From an uncultured Lachnospiraceae bacterium (GTDB lineage: Bacteria; Bacillota; Clostridia; Lachnospirales; Lachnospiraceae), in assembly GCA_910584785.1 (NCBI GenBank), contig CAJUDX010000036.1, positions 1-34,335 on the forward strand: 34,335 nucleotides of DNA, read 5' to 3'. Below, one piece after another: positions 1 to 6,650 of the stretch; position 1 is the stretch's first letter, and each line of letters starts with the position of its first letter. The notes beneath the pieces were generated by a model. The model was not told where the DNA came from. It did not search any database and saw nothing but the letters and a program-made list of their open reading frames with translations. A program made the position numbers and the translations under genes.

Positions 1-38
1 TTGTGTTATACTTCGGGTTAGTCGCAGAGGATAACAAA

Positions 39-66
39 AGTTTGTAAAAGTACACATTTACAAACT
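39..66. other. Perfect 10-bp inverted repeat (hairpin or operator)
   Basis: AGTTTGTAAA at 39-48 is the exact reverse complement of TTTACAAACT at 57-66, with an 8-nt spacer. Read on the minus strand, the hairpin is followed by TTTG, so it might be a weak terminator. The AT-rich symmetric form would also suit a repressor operator for a gene outside the window. No gene is visible in positions 1-409. That stretch holds this palindrome, two terminator-like hairpins and one dispersed repeat copy. Confidence 0.45.
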
Positions 67-142
67 AAGATCCTGGCAGTTTCTGCCATAGCAGTATCGC
101 CTTCTGCCTGAATCTTCCTGTCAAATCCAAGACAAAACGAAA

Positions 143-187
143 AAGCCTTAGGAACCAGATAGTTTTCTTTCTGATTCCATAAGGCTT
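143..187. terminator. Bidirectional intrinsic terminator-like hairpin
   Basis: The arm at 143-159 (AAGCCTTAGGAACCAGA) pairs with TCTGATTCCATAAGGCTT at about 170-187 with one bulge and one mismatch. On the plus strand the stem is followed by CTTTTA, and on the minus strand by TTTTTCG. It may end a gene entering from the left of the window, with the minus-strand ispD-side transcript as a second possible target. Confidence 0.6.
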
Positions 188-223
188 CTTTTAATCAAGT
201 TCTATGCTCATTTTAACCCATCC

Positions 224-309
224 ATCGCCGAACAGGCGATTCAATTCAGGTATTCCAAGCGCGCCCGGCAGACATTTCCCAATGCGCCCGGCAAACGTTT
301 ATCCTATGG
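224..309 (+). repeat. Dispersed intergenic repeat, diverged copy R1
   Basis: The segment holds hairpin ATCGCC-gaaca-GGCGAT (224-240), then TTCAGGTATTCCAAG and two consecutive GCGCCCGGCA(G/A)AC motifs. It matches the copies at 5384, 12698 and 34281 in order and spacing but is the most diverged. The hairpin's second pair is T-A here where the 12.7-kb copies have C-G, so the stem is preserved by a compensatory change. It sits just beyond the terminator of the cytidylyltransferase gene. Confidence 0.7.
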
Positions 310-311
310 CA

Positions 312-375
312 GCAAAAAAACTCCCAAATTAAGCTATCCGCAAGTATCTGCCTTGCCTGCTTAATTCAGGAGTTA
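312..375 (-). terminator. Rho-independent terminator of the cytidylyltransferase transcript
   Basis: On the minus strand, AACTCCTGAATTAAGC (360-375) pairs with GCTTAATTTGGGAGTT (319-334), leaving a 25-nt loop, and is followed by a run of seven T. It lies about 35 nt after the stop codon at 410. This marks the 3' end of the minus-strand transcript that includes the gene at 410-1129. Confidence 0.8.
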
Positions 376-409
376 TTTTTCTAAAACCAACACCTATCTT
401 CTCTTCCAT

Positions 410-1129
410 TTACATGGAAATCATCTGGGCAAACCGCTCCAGGTCTGCCTTTGTCGTTATCTTAAAATTCCCTTCATCTCCCGGAATCATGGCGATATCC
501 ATCCCTGCCATCACTGCCGGTTCAGCGGAACCATTAATTGTCAAAATCTTTTCCGGCATCAATGCCTGATTCGCCTTAAGATATTTCCCAAGCAAAAATA
601 CCTCCGGGGCCTGGCCTGCATAAATCGTACTTCGATCTAACAGCCCGGCTATCGTTTTTCCATCCATGCTGGAATACACGGTATCCTTCATGGGCAATAC
701 CGGCATTGCCCCATCATGTCCCACTGCTCCTTTCAGGCAATCCGTAATCTGCTGTGCCATAAGACATGGCCTGGCTGCATCATGGATAAAAATGCAGGCA
801 TCATCCTCAGCATATCGGCAAATATCCATCAACCCATGGACAATCGAAAGCTGCCGGTTCTCTCCTGGTTCTGAAAAGCCCCGGAATTTTTTCCTAATCA
901 TTTCTTTTTTCGTCGTCTTATCTGCATCAGCTTTCTCCCACCATGCTCTTATTGTTTGATGCCATGAAGAATCTGCGACGATCTGTATTCCATCAATCTC
1001 CTGATGAACTGCCAGCGTTTCCAAACACCAGGAAAATACAGGGCGACCAGAAATCTCAATGTACTGTTTCGGCACATTAGACCCCAGCCGTATTCCCGTT
1101 CCCCCGGATAATAATAATGCAATATTCAT
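410..1129 (-). CDS. IspD/TarI family cytidylyltransferase
   Basis: This 239-residue protein belongs to the family that transfers CMP from CTP to a polyol phosphate: 2-C-methylerythritol 4-phosphate in IspD (isoprenoid pathway) or ribitol 5-phosphate in TarI (wall polymers). The N-terminal nucleotide loop reads LSGGTGIRLGSNVPKQY, and FIHDAARP and LDRSTIYAGQAPEVF are the other family motifs. Length fits both subfamilies. The loop begins S-G-G rather than the A-A-G usual in IspD, and GQAPE replaces the usual QTPQ, which leans toward a TarI-like or other surface-polymer role. It starts 6 nt after the stop of the secreted repeat protein, so the two are probably co-transcribed. No TarJ-type reductase is visible. 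The substrate cannot be settled from this window. Confidence 0.85.
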   Translation of the reverse strand: MNIALLLSGGTGIRLGSNVPKQYIEISGRPVFSWCLETLAVHQEIDGIQIVADSSWHQTIRAWWEKADADKTTKKEMIRKKFRGFSEPGENRQLSIVHGLMDICRYAEDDACIFIHDAARPCLMAQQITDCLKGAVGHDGAMPVLPMKDTVYSSMDGKTIAGLLDRSTIYAGQAPEVFLLGKYLKANQALMPEKILTINGSAEPAVMAGMDIAMIPGDEGNFKITTKADLERFAQMISM

Positions 1130-1135
1130 CGTATC

Positions 1136-2803
1136 CTACTCCCCGGTATTCTCACTTGCCGCTGCACTTTCAGCTTTTGAATCTTCTTTTTGAAAATTAT
1201 CAGCATCCTGTTCTGCATAGGCACTACTTTTCTCTGGAGCTTCAGATGTATCATTATGATTCGAATTGTTCCCTCCAGATGCTGCTTTGCCTGTCTCTGA
1301 ATCTCCACCAGTATTAGTATTTTCTTCTCCGGCGGTGTTTCCTCCTGCATTTGCATCCTTATCTCCAACGTCTGCTCCACTTCCGTCTTGAGCGGAGCTG
1401 CTCTCGTTTCCTGTTATATCCTCTTTTTCTGACGTCTGATTTCCTGCACCATCTATTTCTCCGGTACCAGGATTTTTCACACCGTCATTTTCTGTACCAC
1501 CACCAGGATTTTTTTCATTGTTGTTTTCTGTACCACTGTCAGGATTTTTTTCATTGTCGTTTTCTGTACCACCACCAGGATTTTTTTCACTGTCATTTTC
1601 TGTACCACCGCCAGGATTTTTTTCACTGTCGTTTTCTGTACCACTGCCAGGATTTTCTTCACTGTTGTTTTCTATCCCATCGCCAGAATCTTCTTTTCCA
1701 TTCTCTTCCCTGCCAGCAGAGACTTCTGTACTCTCCTTTTCTTCTCCGGCATCGGAATTTCCCATATTATCTTCTGTTTCCCCTGTAGCGGCATTTCCTG
1801 TACTGTCCGGCACTACACCCGAATTGGTTCCACCCTCTTTTCCCGGCACTTCTTCCAGATTCTTCTCACCTTCCGGTTCCTTTTCCTCCTCAGACGGCAA
1901 TTTGCCTTCATTTCCCGGATTCTTCTCTTCCAACTCACCGCCCGCTTCCTGTTCTTCCTTCTTTTCCGTCTCCTCTGTACCTTCCGGTTTCTCTAATCCT
2001 TCTGTGCCTTCTGCTCCTTCCAATCCCCCTTCACCTTCTGGTCCTTCTATCTCCTCTTCGCCTTCCGGTTCCTCCAGTTCCCTATCGGTTTCCGGCTCTT
2101 CTTCGTATTCCCCGCCTCCCTCACTTGGGTTAACCTTCCAGGTAACAGTTACTTGAGGGGAAATATCTGCCAGTTCTGACCAGTCTCCCTCCCTGTTCAC
2201 TGCCCCGGTCAGCTGGAAGGAATATGTCTGATATGCTTCCTCCCCCCAGGAAACGCCCTCAATCGTCGTCTCGATCACGGCTTCCCCGTCACTGCTGATT
2301 GGCACAGTGTTTTCTCCATCGGTTAAAGCAAGGTAAAGGCTTGGAACTATGGTGTCAGAAAATTGGTCATCTTCACTTAATGTAATCCCAGAAATCGAAT
2401 CCGAAGCAATGCTTGCAGTCAGACACACATCCACATCCATGCTTCCCTTATTTACAATCGTCAGCGCATCGCTGAAACTGCTGTAATCTTCATCTGCTTC
2501 CCCGTCCAGGCGCCGGAAAAACAGTGTAGCTCCTTCTTCAAACTGTTTTCCGTCGTAGGCCTGGGCTTCCGTCATTTGGATCAGCTCCTGTGGGTCCATG
2601 ATAAAATCAAATGTATGGTTCACATTCGTCGGAAGCACAACCTTAAATACATCCTGCCTGTATTCTTTCTCCTCTTCCTTTGCAGAAACAGCCTTATCCG
2701 CTGTTTCATCCTCCTGTGCGCCCAATGCTGCAGCAGGCGACATTAATAAAGTTGCAGCAGAAACTACAAGCGCCATATACAGGTTTAACTTTCCTCTGAA
2801 CAT
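1136..2803 (-). CDS. Secreted acidic repeat protein, function unknown
   Basis: The 555-residue product starts with a clear signal peptide (MFRGKLNLYMALVVSAATLL, cleavage near ALGA-QE). Residues about 45-230 form a beta-rich domain (VVLPTNVNHTFDF, SDALTIVNKGSMDVDV, ending VTVTWKV), of a kind I associate with Lachnospiraceae surface proteins but cannot name. Residues about 230-375 are Glu/Pro/Gly-rich. Next come six or so 12-residue repeats of the form NPGGGTENDSEK, then a Ser/Asn/Asp/Glu-rich tail. The tail ends ENTGE, with no LPxTG-TM-Arg anchor visible, so it is probably released or held non-covalently. AAAGGA precedes the ATG. An adhesin or surface spacer role is only a guess. Confidence 0.75.
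   Translation of the reverse strand: MFRGKLNLYMALVVSAATLLMSPAAALGAQEDETADKAVSAKEEEKEYRQDVFKVVLPTNVNHTFDFIMDPQELIQMTEAQAYDGKQFEEGATLFFRRLDGEADEDYSSFSDALTIVNKGSMDVDVCLTASIASDSISGITLSEDDQFSDTIVPSLYLALTDGENTVPISSDGEAVIETTIEGVSWGEEAYQTYSFQLTGAVNREGDWSELADISPQVTVTWKVNPSEGGGEYEEEPETDRELEEPEGEEEIEGPEGEGGLEGAEGTEGLEKPEGTEETEKKEEQEAGGELEEKNPGNEGKLPSEEEKEPEGEKNLEEVPGKEGGTNSGVVPDSTGNAATGETEDNMGNSDAGEEKESTEVSAGREENGKEDSGDGIENNSEENPGSGTENDSEKNPGGGTENDSEKNPGGGTENDNEKNPDSGTENNNEKNPGGGTENDGVKNPGTGEIDGAGNQTSEKEDITGNESSSAQDGSGADVGDKDANAGGNTAGEENTNTGGDSETGKAASGGNNSNHNDTSEAPEKSSAYAEQDADNFQKEDSKAESAAASENTGE
1462..1690 (-). repeat. 36-bp in-frame tandem repeats in secreted protein gene
   Basis: A 36-nt unit encoding about KNPGGGTENDSE is repeated five to six times with small changes (GGG/DSG/GSG, NDS/NDN/NNN). 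All copies stay in frame, so copy-number change would alter the length of the extracellular stalk without breaking the gene. Open frames on the opposite strand here arise from the repeat's base composition and are not genes. Confidence 0.8.
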
Positions 2804-2877
2804 AAGACCATTCCTTTCTTCTATCCATCACTTATCATGATGCAAAGACAGCCTTCTTTATCCACTAGGATCAGCAG

Positions 2878-2925
2878 GTCCCCCTTACCCGCCGCTTTCA
2901 TCTTTGCGGTTTAAAAGCGGGGGAC
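2878..2925. other. Strong GC hairpin between epimerase and secreted-protein genes
   Basis: GTCCCCC (2878-2884) pairs with GGGGGAC (2919-2925), and inside it CCGC (2892-2895) pairs with GCGG (2906-2909). The structure follows the epimerase stop by about 17 nt in the minus direction. No T-run follows it, so it does not look like a classical terminator. It may partly uncouple the downstream secreted-protein gene or stabilise an mRNA 3' end. The flank AGCG(T/G)GGACTTCCTT also occurs near 12661. Confidence 0.5.
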
Positions 2926-2941
2926 TTCCTTCATAGGGTCG

Positions 2942-3604
2942 TTAAAATTTCAGCTCCCGGATATTTTGCAGGGTTTCCCCATAAGGCATGCCCTTTCCAA
3001 ACAGCAGGGTAGTTCCCAGAACAAATCCCTGCACACCCTTTGGCGCATATTCGAGAATCTTATCTGCACCGCAGGCTCCATCCCAGTAAATTTCAAAATC
3101 CATATCTTCCTTCATCGAGAGAAGCTTGGTAATCTTCTTCCCCACATAAGGCAAAAACATCTGCCCGGCATTGCCCGGATTCACTGACATCACCAAAACC
3201 TTACGCACAATGCGCAGCATCTCCATCACCGTTTCCACCGAGGTTCCCGGATTAATGGCAATTCCAGGAATCATCCCGGCATTGATGATACTTTGCAGGG
3301 TTGTCGAAGGATGATATTCCGCCTCCGGGTGAATGTAAATCGTGTCACCCGGACGCAGACAGCTTAAAAATAAACCAATACGGTTATTTGGATGTTCAAT
3401 CATCAGATGAACGTCCACCGGCTTTTTCGTCGCACTGGCTATGTAACGCATATCATTTAATGACATGGCAAAATTCGGCACATAGCGCCCGTCCATAATG
3501 TCAATGTGAAAGGAATCAATCCCTCCCTCATCCAGTTCCTTAACTTCCTTCTCCAGATGTCCGTAATTGGCGCACATCATGGATGCATTTAATTCAAATT
3601 GCAT
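2942..3604 (-). CDS. Ribulose-phosphate 3-epimerase family protein
   Basis: The protein is a TIM-barrel of the Rpe family, whose members interconvert D-ribulose 5-phosphate and D-xylulose 5-phosphate or epimerise other ketose phosphates. Family motifs are in order: FHIDIMDGRYVPN (metal-binding His and Asp), VDVHLM (His), MSVNPGNAGQMF (phosphate loop), and YWDGACG (second Asp, where most Rpe proteins have VDGG). The length of 220 residues is normal. The ATG at 3602-3604 follows GGAG by 11 nt; an upstream GTG three codons earlier lies too close to that site. The altered WDGACG loop suggests a paralogue with a non-standard sugar phosphate rather than the housekeeping enzyme. Confidence 0.85.
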   Translation of the reverse strand: MQFELNASMMCANYGHLEKEVKELDEGGIDSFHIDIMDGRYVPNFAMSLNDMRYIASATKKPVDVHLMIEHPNNRIGLFLSCLRPGDTIYIHPEAEYHPSTTLQSIINAGMIPGIAINPGTSVETVMEMLRIVRKVLVMSVNPGNAGQMFLPYVGKKITKLLSMKEDMDFEIYWDGACGADKILEYAPKGVQGFVLGTTLLFGKGMPYGETLQNIRELKF

Positions 3605-3669
3605 GCTTAACACTTCTCCAGTCTATTTAACCTATCGTTTGGTCACGCATTCTTCATGCCGACAATAGA

Positions 3670-3698
3670 ATTATAATATAAAACCGTAAGCTGCGCAA
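3670..3698 (-). promoter_or_regulatory. Putative sigma-A promoter for the epimerase gene
   Basis: On the minus strand, TTGCGC (3693-3698) is separated by 17 nt from TATAAT (3670-3675), about 65 nt upstream of the epimerase ATG. It lies directly after the MATE gene stop codon, so the epimerase can be expressed independently of the transporter. Confidence 0.55.
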
Positions 3699-3700
3699 GC

Positions 3701-5029
3701 CTAACTTAATTTCACTCTGCGGTAAATCCACACAGCAGCCAGGGAAGTCAAAGCCTCAGAAACTCCAAATGCACACCAGACCCCCGTTACCCCAAATATC
3801 CTGCTGAAAAAAAAGGCCAATGGAATAATCGTTACCCCATAGCGTAAGAGCGAAATCTTCAGGGAATCCATCCCCCTGCCCAGACCTTCTAATGTACCGC
3901 TGATAGTAACAGAAACCGCCGACACGATAAAACCGCAGCTGATCATCCGAAGCGCTCTCCCGCCTGCCTGAATCGTATCTGGTATTGATGTAAATAACCC
4001 GATTAATGCATCCGAAAAAAACAGGCAAATCACTGTGCCGATGGTCATTACCCCCAGTGTCAGTTTTAACGCCGTTGAAAAAATAGCCCGAACCCGTGCA
4101 TATTCCTCTGCCCCGTAATTATAGCCGATAATGGGCCGAATTCCCTGGACAACGCCGCTTGTGGTCAGATAAATAAAGGTTTGTAATTTATAATAAATAC
4201 CAAGAATCAGAACATAGGTCTGAGAAAAAGAAGCAAGAATCCCGTTCAGCACCGTAATCAACACCGACGGAAGCGCAATGGTAATCGCCGCCGGCACACC
4301 GACAGCATAGATTTTTCTGCATAAACGCCCGTCCAGGCTATCCCGGCGAAAGCCAAGTTTAATTGGCAGAGGCCTCGTCCAGTAGAAGAACAGATAAATC
4401 AGGATGGGCAGAGTCTGTCCAATTCCCGTCGCCACAGCCGCCCCGGTAATTCCCATCGCCGGGGTAAACGGTGTGCCAAAAATCAGAATGGGATCTAAAA
4501 CAATATTGGCAATACAGCCGCCCAGCATACTAATCATGGAAATCATCATCTGGCCCTGAGCCTGAAATATTTTCTCAAACGCAATCCCTAAACTGTGCGG
4601 CACACAAAAGGAAAACACAATATAGGAATAAATTAGGCCATGCTGAATAATCACCGGGTTTTGCGTAAACAGGCGCAAAAAGCGGGGAACCGCCAGGATA
4701 CAGAAAACCGTCAGCAAAATTCCATGGACAATACTTAATATCACCCCCACCGAAGCAGCGCAGCTCGCCTCACGGTTCTGCTTTGCCCCCAGGTAAAACG
4801 AAGCCACGGCATTCAGCCCGATCCCCAGACCAACACCTACCGCAGTAGTTAAAATTTGCAGCGGATAGACCAGGGAAAGCGCAGTCATGGCTTCCTCACT
4901 AATCCGAGCGACAAAATAGCTGTCCACAATATTATACAGAGAATTAACCAGCATGGACAGCGTCATCGGCAACGACATTGACAGAACAAGCGCAAGCACG
5001 GGCTTCTCCCGCATAAAATCATTTTGCAT
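3701..5029 (-). CDS. MATE family efflux transporter
   Basis: This 442-residue polytopic membrane protein has about 12 hydrophobic segments. It begins MQNDFMREKPVLALVLSMSL, followed by PMTLSMLVNSLYNIVDSYFVA, the typical entry to the MATE/NorM fold. The mid-protein loop (PIIGYNYGAEEYARVRAIF) is also family-typical. Such proteins exchange Na+ or H+ for cationic drugs or metabolites; the substrate cannot be told from sequence. Start choice: GGAGG lies 8 nt before the ATG at 5027-5029, preferred over a TTG codon just before it. The leader is an unusual A-rich repeat tract, annotated separately. No terminator is visible between this gene and the epimerase gene. Confidence 0.92.
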   Translation of the reverse strand: MQNDFMREKPVLALVLSMSLPMTLSMLVNSLYNIVDSYFVARISEEAMTALSLVYPLQILTTAVGVGLGIGLNAVASFYLGAKQNREASCAASVGVILSIVHGILLTVFCILAVPRFLRLFTQNPVIIQHGLIYSYIVFSFCVPHSLGIAFEKIFQAQGQMMISMISMLGGCIANIVLDPILIFGTPFTPAMGITGAAVATGIGQTLPILIYLFFYWTRPLPIKLGFRRDSLDGRLCRKIYAVGVPAAITIALPSVLITVLNGILASFSQTYVLILGIYYKLQTFIYLTTSGVVQGIRPIIGYNYGAEEYARVRAIFSTALKLTLGVMTIGTVICLFFSDALIGLFTSIPDTIQAGGRALRMISCGFIVSAVSVTISGTLEGLGRGMDSLKISLLRYGVTIIPLAFFFSRIFGVTGVWCAFGVSEALTSLAAVWIYRRVKLS

Positions 5030-5045
5030 CAATTATGCCTCCTTT

Positions 5046-5180
5046 TCTCTTTTGATTTTTGTTTTGTTCTATTATTTTGTTTTGCTCTATTATTTTGTTT
5101 TGCTCTTTTATTTTGTTTTGTTCTTTTTTTGTTTTGTTCTATTATTCTTGTTTTGTTTTATTATTTTTGTTCTATGGTTA
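5046..5180 (-). repeat. A-rich tandem repeat in the 5' leader of the MATE gene
   Basis: On the minus strand this stretch is nearly free of C and G and is built from imperfect copies of an 18-nt unit like AGAACAAAACAAAATAAT. It ends about 20 nt before the MATE start. As mRNA it would be unstructured and A-rich. Its repetitive form makes it prone to slippage, which could change leader length. Confidence 0.7.
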
Positions 5181-5282
5181 TGTTCTATCTTTATGCTATT
5201 ATTTTTCATGATATTTCGGCTTCTTGCTCTAATACTAAGTCTTTGGCAGATATTGCTTTTATAATATGTCTCAGCCATAAAC

Positions 5283-5318
5283 AAAAAAAATCACACCCGC
5301 AGCATTTAACGGATGTGA
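5283..5318 (-). terminator. Rho-independent terminator of the mcrBC transcript
   Basis: On the minus strand TCACATCCG pairs with CGGGTGTGA (5291-5299 and 5310-5318, one mismatch), followed by eight T. It lies about 250 nt past the mcrC stop, with dispersed repeat R2 in between. It isolates the restriction module from the MATE gene. Confidence 0.78.
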
Positions 5319-5383
5319 CGAAAAATAAACAATGTTACCGGAAAGATGAAACTTAGTTATTGTTCAGAAAAGTTCACATAGTT

Positions 5384-5494
5384 TTTACTGTAAAAGTTCA
5401 CTGCCGATTAGGCGGTTTAAGTTCAGGTATTCCAAGTGCGCCCAGCAGATTTTTATTTATGGTGGTACGACCACTTGTGGGCGCATGAAGGTTT
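5384..5494 (+). repeat. Dispersed intergenic repeat, full-length copy R2
   Basis: This is a complete unit of the family, starting at TTTACTGTAAAAG and ending at GGGCGCATGAAGGTTT. It contains hairpin ACTGCC-gatta-GGCGGT (a T-G wobble at the third pair), the conserved TTCAGGTATTCCAAGTGCGCC, and a second half with ACCACTTGTGGGCGCA. In the second half CAAGTGC and TGCGCC can each pair with downstream CACTTG or GGCGCA, giving mutually exclusive stems. It is oriented opposite to mcrC. Confidence 0.8.
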
Positions 5495-5570
5495 AGAAAT
5501 TTATTTTAGCATAATGGGATGGCTGGTGTCAAGCCATTTATACCCGCCAGAACAGGTCGCCAGAACAGGT

Positions 5571-6641
5571 TTAACTCTCCCTCCATGTCCGCACAATTTC
5601 ATCCAGCTGTAATGCAATGTTTTGAAAATCGGTATTCAAATCCAATGTTTTGGCGCTAATTCGATTTCCTCCAATGGAAAATGTGCAGTCCGGTGTTACC
5701 GCCTCCTCGGTTTTAGCATAGAGCAGCAGACCAGATACCTTTCCTGTATATTCCTTATCCTTGTTTTTTACATAGGCAAACATCTGGTACAGGTTTCCCG
5801 AATGAAGGGTGGATTTATCATAATGCTGCTGGAGCGTGCGGCCATAGTATTTTGCATCGATAATCAAGATTTTTTCTCCCATCCGCAGCATGATATCTGT
5901 CTGCATAACCGGTAAAAATGAAATCATTGTCTCATCATTTTCCCCTGTTAAATTCCATCTGATCTGCGCCGCCTTAATTTCGTTTAAATATGCATGGTGT
6001 TTTCGGAAATACGCTAAAATAAACCGCTCAAACAGTCTTGCCATATGCTCATCGGAAAATGCTGCCATGTGGTATTGCCCTTTTTCTGTGGTCTGCAGCA
6101 TCCCTTCTAAAACAAAACGGCAAAGGGATAAAAGCATTTCATAATTCCGGTTTAATCTCTGAAAATGCAGCCGGTTCCACGCTATCGCTGACGGTTCCAA
6201 TCCATCAATTCCGCCAAAAAACACCCGCACCTTATTTAAGTCTGCTTTGCGCTCAGCCTTCACGCTGTCATCACAAATCAGATAATCCATTGTGGTTTTT
6301 AAAATTTGATTATAGAGATTATTTTCCGATAACGCATCAAAGGCACAGGCCAGCCTTTGTTTCCTCTGCATTCGATTTTTTATCGTTTCCTCTATCTCAA
6401 GTTTTCCCCGCATCAGGCTTAATGCTTCATGCTGCGCGATATATTCTCGATATAGCCCCTGCTTTACCTGCTGTGCCGCTCCCTTAGCAAGAATTGCCGC
6501 AAATAAATCCTGTATGTGGTCAAATTCCTGCGCGGCAATTTCCTCATACCTTGACTGTTTCAGCACCTGAAAGGCATAGGCCAGCATAAAGTAAATATTT
6601 TTTATAATAATTCCCTTATCCTTCGTCATCCAGCCCACCAA
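5571..6641 (-). CDS. mcrC: McrC-like nuclease subunit of a modification-dependent restriction system
   Basis: McrC proteins carry the PD-(D/E)xK nuclease and stimulate the GTPase of McrB; the pair cuts DNA containing modified cytosine. This 356-residue protein ends with the McrC nuclease fold: LFERFI, then VMQTDIML and ILIIDAKYY (Asp and D-A-K catalytic residues), then NLYQMFAYV. The N-terminal half (NIYFMLAYAFQ, LMRGKLEIEETI) also matches the family. It begins 9 nt after the mcrB TAG stop, in the same frame. No ATG is ideally placed: TTG at 6641 or GTG at 6638 fit the AGGA site, and ATG at 6629 is the next choice. The target modification is unknown. Confidence 0.88.
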   Translation of the reverse strand: MVGWMTKDKGIIIKNIYFMLAYAFQVLKQSRYEEIAAQEFDHIQDLFAAILAKGAAQQVKQGLYREYIAQHEALSLMRGKLEIEETIKNRMQRKQRLACAFDALSENNLYNQILKTTMDYLICDDSVKAERKADLNKVRVFFGGIDGLEPSAIAWNRLHFQRLNRNYEMLLSLCRFVLEGMLQTTEKGQYHMAAFSDEHMARLFERFILAYFRKHHAYLNEIKAAQIRWNLTGENDETMISFLPVMQTDIMLRMGEKILIIDAKYYGRTLQQHYDKSTLHSGNLYQMFAYVKNKDKEYTGKVSGLLLYAKTEEAVTPDCTFSIGGNRISAKTLDLNTDFQNIALQLDEIVRTWRES

Positions 6642-6650
6642 ACACGATTC

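Noticed and set aside
1351..2156. Ser/Pro and His/Phe-rich plus-strand frames over the secreted-protein gene
   Set aside because: Shadow frames of the Glu/Gly repeat region with no start signals.
4953..5356. Phe/Leu/Tyr-rich open frames on the plus strand
   Set aside because: They arise from the T-rich strand of the MATE leader repeat; no ribosome site and implausible composition.
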